Below, in pieces: positions 1-6,071 of a DNA stretch of 6,071 nucleotides. The stretch's first letter is position 1. Every line of letters starts with the position of its first letter. The stretch comes from Gammaproteobacteria bacterium (GTDB taxonomy: Bacteria > Pseudomonadota > Gammaproteobacteria > Competibacterales > Competibacteraceae), in assembly GCA_020047885.1 (NCBI GenBank), contig JAIFNF010000049.1, forward strand, positions 1-6,071, given 5' to 3'. A model generated the notes under the pieces. The model was not told where the DNA came from, did no database searches, and saw nothing but the letters and a program-made list of their open reading frames with translations. Made by a program: the position numbers and the translations under genes.

Positions 1-1271
1 CGCCCAGCGTCGGCGCTCATGGTCAACTGAGTCCAAACGTCGCGCAAAGCGTCCCCGTCGGCCAAACCACCACCTTCACGGTACTCCCGGAAGCGGGCTA
101 CACGGCGGCGGTAACCGGTTGCGGTGGTACCCTGACCGGCAACCTCTACACCACCGGCCCGATCACGGCGGCCTGCACCGTCAGTGCGACCTTCGAGCAG
201 AACAGCTACCAAGTCGACGCCAACGCCGGTGTCAATGGCGCGATCAGCCCGGCCTCACAACTCGTCCCGTATGGCGGCACTACCGACTTCACCGTGATCC
301 CGGACGCGGGCTATACCACCGCAGTGGTGGGCTGCGATGGCGCGCTCACCGGCGACCGCTACACCACCGGCCCGATCCTCGCGGACTGCACGGTCAGCGC
401 CACTTTTAGCCAGAACAGCTACCCGGTTAGTGTCAGCGTAGGTGCAAATGGCGCGATCAGCCCGGCCTCACAACTCGTCCCGTATGGCGGAATCGCCGAA
501 TTCACGGTCATCCCGGATACGGGCTATACGGCCGCGGTGATCGGTTGCGATGGCACACTCATGGGCAACCGCTACCTCACCGGCCCGATCCTCGCCGACT
601 GCACCATCAGCGCCACCTTCAGCCAGAACGACTATGTGATCAATGCCAATGCGGGCGCGAATGGCGCGATCAACCCGGCTTCGCAACTCGTCCTGTATGG
701 GGGAACTGCCGATTTCACGGTCACCCCGGAGGTGGGCTACACGGCCACGGTGACCGGTTGCGAAGGCGCGCTCACTGGCGACCTGTACACGACAGGGCCA
801 ATCATCGCGGTGTGTACCGTCAGCGCCACGTTCGGCCAGGGCAGCTACGTTGTGAGCGCCAACGCGGACGCGAATGGCGCGATGGATCCGGCCGAGCAAA
901 CCATCCTGTATGGCGGTACGGCGGACTTTATCGTCACGCCGGACGTCGGCTACACTGCGGCAGTGACCGGTTGCGGCGGCAGTCTGACCGGCGACCTCTA
1001 CACCACCGGCCCCATCGTCCAGGACTGCGCGATCAGCGCCACTTTCAGCCAGAACCGCTATACCGTAACCGCCGTCGCGGGTCCGCAGGGCGCGGTGACT
1101 CCGGCCACACAAACCATCGCCCACGGCGGGACCGCGGATGTCACCGTCATCGCCGATACCGGCTATCAGCCTGCCGCCACCGGTTGCAATGGAAAACTGA
1201 CGGGCGAACTCTACACCACCGGCCCGATCATTGAGGACTGCACAGTCAATGCCACGTTTGGCACGACAACC
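1..1271 (+). repeat. Tandem 213-bp coding repeats (type 1, six units)
   Basis: Five complete units start at 207, 420, 633, 846 and 1059, each exactly 213 bp (71 codons), and a sixth, cut by the edge, occupies 1-206. The core of each unit reads N-G-A-I-x-P-A-x-Q, then Y-G-G-T-A-D-F-T-V, G-Y-T-A-A-V-T-G-C, L-T-G-x-x-Y-T-T-G-P-I, and C-T-x-S-A-T-F. The two cysteines are separated by 17 residues in every unit. The edge unit seems to carry one extra residue in its first third (around bases 33-48), so it is slightly divergent. The units are protein-level repeats and all lie in one reading frame. Confidence 0.95.
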
Positions 1272-1997
1272 TACCCGCTATCGGTAATGCGCCAGGGCGG
1301 GGGCACGGTGGCCAGCAACCCGGTGGGGATCGACTGCGGCACGGACTGTAGCGAAAGCTACCTTGCAGGGACGAGCGTGACGCTCACCGCCACGCCGGAT
1401 CCCGACGCGCTGTTCACCGTCTGGAGTGGGGTCTGCGTCGGCGTCAATCCCGTGTGCACCGTACCGATGACCGCGGCCAAGAACGTCAGCGCCACCTTCG
1501 AGGCGGCCCACGCACCGCGGTTGATGGTGGCCCGAATCGGATCGGGAACCGGGCGCATCGCCAGTACCTCGGCGGGGATCGACTGTGGGAGCGACTGCCG
1601 GGAAGACTACACATCGGCAACCGTGGTGACACTCACCGCACAGGCCGACGCCGGTTCAACCTTCAGTGGCTGGCTCGGAGCCTGTAGCGGAACCGGCACC
1701 TGTTCGGTCACCGTCGATCGCGCCCGGGCCGTGACGGCCACGTTCAACCGCGATGTCTTTGCCCTGATGGTCAACACAAGCGGCCCCGGTCAGGGGCGGA
1801 TCACCAGCACCCCGGCGGGGGTGGATTGCGGGACCGATTGCGGCCAGATCTACCCATCGGACACGGTAGTCACCCTGACGGCGGCGGCCGAAAGTGGTTC
1901 GACCTTCGCCGGTTGGAGCGGGGCCTGTAGCGGGCAAGGCGCTTGTCAGGTCACCATCAACGCTGAACAGCGGGTGTCGGTAATCTTTAACCAATAA
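1..1997 (+). CDS. Extracellular InlB-like/Flg_new_2 tandem-repeat protein, 5' truncated by the window
   Basis: The frame is open from base 3 (664 complete codons) to TAA at 1995-1997. The ATG at 294 is inside a repeat and is not the start; the true start lies upstream of the window. The visible protein is only repeats: six of about 71 residues ending in S-A-T-F, then three of about 81 residues with D-C-G-x-D-C and S-G-x-C motifs. Both types resemble divergent InlB B-repeat / Flg_new_2 beta domains (PF18998 style), usual in bacterial surface or secreted proteins. All 24 cysteines occur in register, two per first-type and four per second-type repeat, which suggests disulfides outside the cytoplasm. 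There are only two lysines in 664 residues. The protein ends five residues after the last repeat's (V-S-V-)I-F strand segment, with no sorting signal, anchor helix or autotransporter barrel, so any export or anchoring signal must be N-terminal. Function is unknown; adhesin, matrix or ligand-binding roles are possible. Bases beyond the left edge are needed to name it. Confidence 0.9.
   Translation, partial: PSVGAHGQLSPNVAQSVPVGQTTTFTVLPEAGYTAAVTGCGGTLTGNLYTTGPITAACTVSATFEQNSYQVDANAGVNGAISPASQLVPYGGTTDFTVIPDAGYTTAVVGCDGALTGDRYTTGPILADCTVSATFSQNSYPVSVSVGANGAISPASQLVPYGGIAEFTVIPDTGYTAAVIGCDGTLMGNRYLTGPILADCTISATFSQNDYVINANAGANGAINPASQLVLYGGTADFTVTPEVGYTATVTGCEGALTGDLYTTGPIIAVCTVSATFGQGSYVVSANADANGAMDPAEQTILYGGTADFIVTPDVGYTAAVTGCGGSLTGDLYTTGPIVQDCAISATFSQNRYTVTAVAGPQGAVTPATQTIAHGGTADVTVIADTGYQPAATGCNGKLTGELYTTGPIIEDCTVNATFGTTTYPLSVMRQGGGTVASNPVGIDCGTDCSESYLAGTSVTLTATPDPDALFTVWSGVCVGVNPVCTVPMTAAKNVSATFEAAHAPRLMVARIGSGTGRIASTSAGIDCGSDCREDYTSATVVTLTAQADAGSTFSGWLGACSGTGTCSVTVDRARAVTATFNRDVFALMVNTSGPGQGRITSTPAGVDCGTDCGQIYPSDTVVTLTAAAESGSTFAGWSGACSGQGACQVTINAEQRVSVIFNQ
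234..490 (+). repeat. 44-bp identical direct repeat (234-277 and 447-490)
   Basis: Bases 234-277 and 447-490 are identical over 44 positions, exactly 213 bp apart, covering the N-G-A-I-S-P-A-S-Q-L-V-P-Y-G-G segment of two adjacent type 1 units. Other unit pairs share the amino acids here but differ at more bases, so these two units are probably the most recently duplicated or homogenised pair. The feature span includes the non-identical sequence between the two copies. Confidence 0.9.
1272..1994 (+). repeat. Tandem 243-bp coding repeats (type 2, three units)
   Basis: Units begin at 1272, 1515 and 1758. The first two are exactly 243 bp (81 codons) and the last is 237 bp and ends the protein. 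The shared pattern is L-x-V near the start, then G-x-G-x-[VI]-x-S, a G-[IV]-D-C-G-[TS]-D-C loop, V-T-L-T-A, F-x-x-W-x-G-x-C, and a final strand ending in A-T-F or V-I-F. Each unit has four cysteines. This is the common bacterial repeat often seen at the C-terminal end of secreted proteins, related in fold to the type 1 units but with a different cysteine layout and length. Confidence 0.92.
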
Positions 1998-2009
1998 CGA
2001 CTGAGGATC

Positions 2010-2014
2010 AGGGA
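2010..2014 (+). promoter_or_regulatory. Ribosome binding site for the CHAT lipoprotein gene
   Basis: AGGGA lies six bases before the ATG at 2021, in the 23-base gap after the upstream stop codon. A second purine-rich motif, GAGGA at 2003-2007, is 13 bases from the ATG and is less well placed. The gap has no room for a separate promoter and no hairpin is evident, which supports co-transcription with the upstream gene. Confidence 0.6.
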
Positions 2015-2020
2015 ACCATC

Positions 2021-2092
2021 ATGGGCGATAGATTGATCAAGATAAACCAGCACTTGACAGTACTGGCGCTGATTGGCGGGTTGGTGGGGTGC
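2021..2092 (+). other. Lipoprotein signal peptide and lipobox
   Basis: Residues 1-23 form a short n-region with R4 and K6, a hydrophobic core (L-T-V-L-A-L-I-G-G-L-V) and the lipobox L21-V22-G23-C24; the Cys24 codon is 2090-2092. Cleavage by signal peptidase II before Cys24 is expected. No Asp follows the cysteine at +2, so retention in the inner membrane by the classical Lol avoidance signal is not predicted. The start at 2021 is supported because it is the only one that gives this complete signal peptide. Confidence 0.85.
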
Positions 2093-4975
2093 GCTACCGG
2101 CGACCGTTCCGGAACGGCAGCGCCCGGCACATTGGCGGTGGGCGCGAAAATTACTCTCGATGAGCAGAGCCGTGGTTTGGGCGATGTCACCTGCGACTTT
2201 TACAAAGCTGGCGATGATCAGGGTCTCGAACAGTTTGAAATTCGCTGCGCCGGTTGGGAACGCCCCACCGGCCTGATTTGGCGCGGTGATCGTCTGTCGT
2301 CCACTGCGGACTGGGAAAAAACGTTCCTTGAAACCGGCGACCTGGTGAAAACCGTCCAGGAAGACGCGCAATGCGCCGCTCCGGAACCGACCCGCATTCT
2401 AGACGATCAGCCGGCCTGGCTGCGGCGCTGCGCCAGCCTGAACGGCGGCTTTCCCTATTTGTTGCTGGCTTCCGGTGTGGGCAACCGGGTCTTTGTCCTG
2501 TGGGGGCCCGCGCATCTGGCACCTCTGTATGAAGGATTCATTCTGTCCTCGTTGCAGGGGACTGAACAGGAGCAGCAACCGGGCAGCCGGTCGCAACTGA
2601 TCGCCCTAGCTGAACAGTCGATCGCTTCCGATGGTCGCCAAATCGGCCTGGAAGATATCGGACAATTTACGGCTCTGGATGAACTAGGTGGACTCTATAA
2701 CTCGGCCAAGAACCACCGGCGTGCGCTCGACATCGCCCAGCGCACCCTGGAAATCCATGAACGGATCAAAGGGGTCAACGATCCGGGCGGCGGTTACCTG
2801 GTGAGCCGGATTGGCCGTGAATTCAGCCGCCTGCAACCCGGTGCGGCCGAATCGATGTTCCAGCGTGCCGAAGCGATGGTGAAGGCCTCGCCGGATGCAG
2901 CGGACTGGCCGGAATTGCTGGTGTATCGCGCCTGGCATGAACTGACCTGGGGCAATTCCACCCAAGCGGAACAATACGCCCGCCAGTCCTGGGAGGCGAT
3001 TCAGGAGGCGTCAGGCCGAGCGCCGAACCGCGTGGCGCATTCGCTGATTGGCCTGGGTGATGTCTATGTCGCGCTGAACCGCCTGGAGGAAGCGGACGCA
3101 GCGTATATCCAGGCGCTGAAAATCTTTGAGACGGTGCGGGGTGGGGATTACCACTGGGTCGGTGAAAGTCAGCAACGGCTGGCAGAAGTGGATCGTCGGC
3201 GTCGATCCTTCGACACCGCCCGCGTCCATATCCAAGCCGCGATCGAGGTGAAACGCGGACTGTTTGGCGATGGTCGGGCGCTGGCTGAAGCGATGATGAT
3301 TCAGGCCAATATCGAGCGCGATGCAGGTCAGTCCCAGCGCGCCCTGGAACTCTGGCGTGAAACACGTGAGATGTTGCTCAATGACCGAGCCACACTGGCA
3401 GAATTACAGGCGTCCGATCTGGAAGGCTATCTGGAACTGCTGTTCCAGCAGGCGGGAGCAGCGGGCAATTCGGTCTTGCTGGATGAGGCGTTCACCGTGG
3501 CGCAACTCGGTCAAAGCCCGGCAGTGGGACGGGCGGTCACGCAGGCTGCCGCCCGTTTGGCCGAAAGTGATCCGGCCGTCCGGGATGCCGCCCGAGCCTT
3601 GCAGGATACGCTAAAAGCCCGTCAGGACGCCCAGTACGAATTGGGGATTGAGCAAAGCAAACCGGCGAACGTGCGTAACGCCGACCGCGAAGAGGCCCTG
3701 AAAGTCAAACTGCGCGCGGCGGCGGAAAATTACCAGCGCCAGGAACAACAGTTACAGGTCCAGTTTCCGCGTTACGGCCAACTGGTGACGCCGAACCCAC
3801 TGAACGCTGCGGAAACAGCTAAACTGCTGCGGCGGGATGAGGCGCTGGTGCGGGTGTTGCCCGGCGAGCGGGAAACCTGGGTGTTTCTGATCAAGGCAGA
3901 TGGAACCCTGCGTGGCGTGGCGGCGAAGCGATCGGCTCGTGAATTGGCGACGCAGGTTGAACAATTACGCGCTGGGGTAGACGCCAGCGGCGGTACAGTC
4001 CCGGATTTTGACCTGACGTTGGCCCATGATCTATACCAGCATCTGCTGGGGCCGCTGGATGCTGAGTTGGCCGGCGTGAAACATTTGGTTGTCGTCCCTT
4101 CCGGGGTGTTGCTCAGTTTGCCGCCGACGCTGCTGGTTCGGCAGTCGGCAGCACCCCGTGAGTATCGGCAGGCGGCCTGGCTGATCCGCGATATGGCGCT
4201 CAGCGTGCTGCCGTCAGTGATTGCGTTGCAGCAGTTCCGGCAGATTGCCGGATCGTCACGGGCGCGCTCGCCGTTTATTGGCTTTGGCGACCCGGTGTTT
4301 GCCGATGCACCCAAGGCGAATGCCGAAACGGCTGCTCAGGTATGCGTGGCAGGCGCGGAGTCGCCGGGTCAACTGGCGCCACTGCCAGAAACTGCGGCGG
4401 AACTGCGCACGTTGGCCGGTACGCTGGGGGCGCAACCGGGGCAGGATGTGGTGCTGGGTCAGCGGGCGACGGTTTCTACGGTTCAGGCCAGTTCCTTGCA
4501 GAACTATCGCATCATTGCGTTTGCCACTCATGCCTTATTGCCTGGCGAACTGGACTGTCTGACGGAACCGGCGTTGGCATTGACGCCGTCCGGTTCGGGG
4601 ACGGCTACTGATAACGGCCTGCTCCGCGCCAGCGCTATCGCCAACTTGCGGCTGGATGCGGAATGGGTATTGCTGTCGGCGTGTAATACGGCGGGTTCCG
4701 GGGGTGACAGTTTGCGTGGCGAGGGTCTGTCCGGGTTGGCGACGGCGTTTTTCTATGCCGGCACGCGCGCCTTGCTGGCATCGCATTGGTATGTCTTTTC
4801 CAAGCCGACGGTGTTGCTGACCACGCGCACGTTTGAGACTTTCCGTAACTCTCCAGGGGTAGGACGGGCTGAGGCGTTGCGCCGGGCTCAACTGGCGCTA
4901 CTGAACGATGCCACTACAGCGCATCCGGTGTTTTGGGCGGCGTTTACCTTGATTGGCGAAAACACGCCTCTGTAA
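2021..4975 (+). CDS. TPR-CHAT domain lipoprotein (predicted caspase-like cysteine peptidase)
   Basis: This complete 984-residue protein starts with a lipoprotein signal peptide: basic residues R4 and K6, a hydrophobic stretch at about 12-22, and lipobox L-V-G-C with lipidated Cys24. Ala25 at +2 fits outer-membrane sorting. Residues about 45-180 form an N-terminal domain I do not recognise, with C58, C76, C118 and C137. Residues about 190-470 are helical repeats of TPR type (A-L-D-I-A-Q-R at 235-241; the clearest unit is L-G-D-V-Y at 345-349 with A-D-A-A-Y-I-Q-A-L at 358-366). A further helical, charged stretch at 515-585 may be a coiled coil. Residues about 590-984 are a CHAT domain: H837 in F-A-T-H-A and C888 in L-S-A-C-N-T-A are the expected catalytic dyad, followed by G-E-G-L-S-G-L and S-H-W at 921-923. 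CHAT proteins are clan CD (caspase/separase-like) peptidases; TPR-CHAT proteins typically use the helical repeats to bind partners or substrates. Peptidase activity and substrate are inferred, not shown. It lies between two genes for exported repeat proteins. Confidence 0.93.
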   Translation: MGDRLIKINQHLTVLALIGGLVGCATGDRSGTAAPGTLAVGAKITLDEQSRGLGDVTCDFYKAGDDQGLEQFEIRCAGWERPTGLIWRGDRLSSTADWEKTFLETGDLVKTVQEDAQCAAPEPTRILDDQPAWLRRCASLNGGFPYLLLASGVGNRVFVLWGPAHLAPLYEGFILSSLQGTEQEQQPGSRSQLIALAEQSIASDGRQIGLEDIGQFTALDELGGLYNSAKNHRRALDIAQRTLEIHERIKGVNDPGGGYLVSRIGREFSRLQPGAAESMFQRAEAMVKASPDAADWPELLVYRAWHELTWGNSTQAEQYARQSWEAIQEASGRAPNRVAHSLIGLGDVYVALNRLEEADAAYIQALKIFETVRGGDYHWVGESQQRLAEVDRRRRSFDTARVHIQAAIEVKRGLFGDGRALAEAMMIQANIERDAGQSQRALELWRETREMLLNDRATLAELQASDLEGYLELLFQQAGAAGNSVLLDEAFTVAQLGQSPAVGRAVTQAAARLAESDPAVRDAARALQDTLKARQDAQYELGIEQSKPANVRNADREEALKVKLRAAAENYQRQEQQLQVQFPRYGQLVTPNPLNAAETAKLLRRDEALVRVLPGERETWVFLIKADGTLRGVAAKRSARELATQVEQLRAGVDASGGTVPDFDLTLAHDLYQHLLGPLDAELAGVKHLVVVPSGVLLSLPPTLLVRQSAAPREYRQAAWLIRDMALSVLPSVIALQQFRQIAGSSRARSPFIGFGDPVFADAPKANAETAAQVCVAGAESPGQLAPLPETAAELRTLAGTLGAQPGQDVVLGQRATVSTVQASSLQNYRIIAFATHALLPGELDCLTEPALALTPSGSGTATDNGLLRASAIANLRLDAEWVLLSACNTAGSGGDSLRGEGLSGLATAFFYAGTRALLASHWYVFSKPTVLLTTRTFETFRNSPGVGRAEALRRAQLALLNDATTAHPVFWAAFTLIGENTPL

Positions 4976-5014
4976 TCTCGACAAGGGCTGATGGGTATTT
5001 GGGGATGATGAGTG
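4976..5014 (+). promoter_or_regulatory. Intergenic leader with ribosome binding site for the third gene
   Basis: This 39-base gap contains GGGGA at 5001-5005, nine bases before the ATG at 5015. An in-frame TGA at 5009-5011 closes the frame upstream, so the start must be the GTG at 5012 or the ATG at 5015; the ATG is preferred. No hairpin followed by a T run and no promoter-like pair of boxes is seen, consistent with read-through from the CHAT gene. Confidence 0.55.
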
Positions 5015-5116
5015 ATGAAAATTCGACAACATGATGGTCAGGCATTTTGGATCGGTGCAGTCATGCTGCTGTGGGTCGGCCTTGGATGGCTGTTCCCGCC
5101 GGATGTGGCGCAGGCG
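5015..5116 (+). other. Sec signal peptide of the third gene
   Basis: Residues 1-34 have a basic start (K2, R4), a tryptophan- and leucine-rich hydrophobic core, a P28-P29 break and the A-x-A motif A32-Q33-A34 for signal peptidase I, with the mature chain starting at Q35. There is no lipobox cysteine, so this protein is not predicted to be lipidated, unlike its upstream neighbour. Confidence 0.88.
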
Positions 5117-6071
5117 CAGAGTTTGAGTCCAGTGAGTATTGATTTTGGAACGGTCGATGTTGGGGCGACCAGTTCGCCCCAAAGTGTCGTGCTGCAAAAC
5201 GGCGCGGATGAACTGACCGCGGTGTCGGTAGCCGCGAGCAGTGGTTTTTCCGCAACCAGCAGTTGCAGTCTACCGCTGGCTCCCGGGGCGTCCTGCCCAA
5301 TTAATGTCCGTTTTTCGCCCGCAGCGATCGGGATACAAACTGGAACGCTGACGGTTCAGGTCGCTTGGACTTGCGCGGGACAGACCTGCTCGGAGGCGCT
5401 GACCGTGAGCCTGAGCGGAACCGGATATACGGTGATTGCGGCGGTCGATGACGCTGCTGTGACCACTGCCGGGACTCCGGTGACGATTCCAGTACTGGCC
5501 AATGATCAGGGCTCCGGGCTGTCCATTAGCCGGGTGAGTCCTCCAGCCGAGGGGTCGGCGTCGATCAGTGGTAGCGCCATCGTTTATACACCAGCGCCCG
5601 GATTTGCTGGCGTTGATAGCTTTAGTTACACCATCACCGATGGCGTCGGTAGCAGCTCGGCGGCGGTCACGGTCATGGTTGAATCACCGCTGCCGCCGGT
5701 GGCGGCCGATGATGCGGCATCGACCAGCGCCGGCGTCCCGGTGGGGATTAATGTGTTGGTCAATGATCGTGGAACAGACATCAAACTGATCAGTGTTGAT
5801 CAGCCAGCCCAGGGTAGCACGGTAATCAGTGGGGACACGGTGGTCTATACCCCGGCCGCTGATTTTTCGGGAACCGATGTCTTCAGTTACACCATCACCG
5901 ATGCTTTCAATCGCGTAGCCACTGCGATTGTTACGGTGACCGTGATACCGCCGGAGTTGAAGGCGGTGAATGACGCGGCAACCACGGAAGCCGGTCGGGC
6001 GGTCACTGTCAATGTGCTGGCCAATGACGTGGGTACGGATCTGGTATTAACTGAAGTGGAAACGCCGGGAC
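5015..6071 (+). CDS. Secreted ASH (choice-of-anchor D) plus tandem Ig-like repeat protein, 3' truncated by the window
   Basis: The frame is open from ATG 5015 to the window end (352 complete codons). Residues 1-34 are a Sec signal peptide: K2 and R4, a hydrophobic core at about 11-27, and an A-Q-A cleavage site before Q35. Residues about 37-140 match the ASH/SPD-2/HYDIN type (choice-of-anchor D): I-D-F-G-T-V-D-V-G, then C-x-L-x-L-A-P-G-A-S-C, V-R-F-S-P, G-T-L-T-V and L-S-G-T-G. From residue 145 come Big_9/cadherin-like units with D-D-A-A, V-L-x-N-D, V-Y-T-P and F-S-Y-T-I-T-D; two are complete and a third is cut. The four cysteines (C84, C94, C120, C125) are all in the ASH part and none in the repeats. 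Such proteins are commonly exported and often very long. The C-terminal anchoring or secretion signal is beyond the window, so the mode of surface attachment is unknown. It lies 39 bases after the CHAT lipoprotein gene, probably in the same transcript. Confidence 0.92.
   Translation, partial: MKIRQHDGQAFWIGAVMLLWVGLGWLFPPDVAQAQSLSPVSIDFGTVDVGATSSPQSVVLQNGADELTAVSVAASSGFSATSSCSLPLAPGASCPINVRFSPAAIGIQTGTLTVQVAWTCAGQTCSEALTVSLSGTGYTVIAAVDDAAVTTAGTPVTIPVLANDQGSGLSISRVSPPAEGSASISGSAIVYTPAPGFAGVDSFSYTITDGVGSSSAAVTVMVESPLPPVAADDAASTSAGVPVGINVLVNDRGTDIKLISVDQPAQGSTVISGDTVVYTPAADFSGTDVFSYTITDAFNRVATAIVTVTVIPPELKAVNDAATTEAGRAVTVNVLANDVGTDLVLTEVETPG
5447..6071 (+). repeat. Tandem 261-bp coding repeats encoding Ig-like (Big_9/cadherin-like) domains
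   Basis: Units start at 5447, 5708 and 5969, giving an exact 87-codon period; the first two are complete and align without gaps through their conserved core, and the third is cut at the window end. Each begins D-D-A-A or N-D-A-A, followed by A-G, a V-L-[AV]-N-D turn, and in complete units V-Y-T-P and F-S-Y-T-I-T-D. The Asp/Asn-rich turns resemble those of cadherin-like domains that can bind calcium, but binding is not shown. The array probably continues to the right. Confidence 0.92.

Noticed and set aside
294..296. ATG as start of the first gene
   Set aside because: The frame is open and shows an additional in-register repeat upstream to the window edge, so this Met (seen only as an M-I variant in place of V-I in the strand) is internal.
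468..1124. Long open frame on the - strand within the repeat gene (218 codons)
   Set aside because: It is the antisense shadow of GC-rich in-frame repeats. Its own translation is Arg/Ala/Gly-rich without recognisable domains, and the + strand frame has clear domain repeats.
545..1234. Open frame of 229 codons in another + strand frame
   Set aside because: It is a frame-shifted reading of the 213-bp repeats, rich in Arg and His with no domain pattern; it exists because the repeat period is a multiple of three.
1..1271. Regularly spaced similar sequences that could suggest a CRISPR-like or non-coding satellite array
   Set aside because: The period is 213 bp, similarity covers the whole unit, and all units are in one open frame with conserved residues. 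These are protein-coding domain repeats.
2054..2059. TTGACA resembling a -35 box
   Set aside because: It lies inside the coding sequence for the lipoprotein signal peptide, and no TATAAT-like box is found at the right distance.
2823..3365. 180-codon - strand open frame within the CHAT gene
   Set aside because: It overlaps the TPR region of a well-supported gene, has a low-complexity Arg/Pro-rich translation, and has no recognisable domain.
2021..4975. A type III-E CRISPR TPR-CHAT (Craspase-like) component
   Set aside because: There is no CRISPR array, Cas gene or Csx30-like partner in the window, and the protein has a lipoprotein signal peptide, which is incompatible with a cytoplasmic CRISPR complex.
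5005..5010. Tandem ATG codons upstream of the third gene as alternative starts
   Set aside because: They are in other frames: the frame of 5005 closes after nine codons at the TGA at 5032-5034, and the ATG at 5008 is likewise not in frame with the signal peptide. The true frame has a stop at 5009-5011 and starts at 5012 or 5015.

Overview
The window holds three genes, all on the + strand. The first is cut by the left edge and the third by the right edge. They follow each other at 23 and 39 bases and read as one operon whose promoter lies upstream of the window. The DNA is GC-rich, Shine-Dalgarno-like motifs precede the two visible starts, and a bacterial lipobox and a Sec signal peptide are present. 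The protein style (TPR-CHAT lipoprotein, choice-of-anchor D domain, tandem bacterial Ig-like repeats, InlB-type repeats) suggests a Gram-negative proteobacterium. A gammaproteobacterium of the sulfur-oxidiser or Competibacter type is my guess, but no taxonomic marker is present to settle it.

Layout: bases 1-1997 are the 3' part of a gene for a large, lysine-poor, repetitive extracellular protein. It has six 71-72-residue repeats of one type (the first cut by the edge), then three 79-81-residue repeats of a second, related type, and ends directly after the last repeat. Bases 2021-4975 encode a complete 984-residue predicted lipoprotein: lipobox, an unassigned N-terminal domain, a TPR-like helical region, and a C-terminal CHAT (caspase-like) domain with His837 and Cys888 in the expected motifs. 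Bases 5015-6071 are the 5' part of a gene for a secreted protein: signal peptide, an ASH/HYDIN-type domain, then Ig-like (Big_9/cadherin-like) repeats with an exact 87-residue period that run off the window.

The operon therefore places a predicted envelope-anchored caspase-like protease between two exported beta-repeat proteins. The natural hypothesis, which is inference, is an envelope or surface module in which the CHAT lipoprotein processes, matures or senses the neighbouring repeat proteins. I see no RNA genes, mobile elements, CRISPR arrays or convincing terminators, and no gene-free stretch longer than 39 bases.
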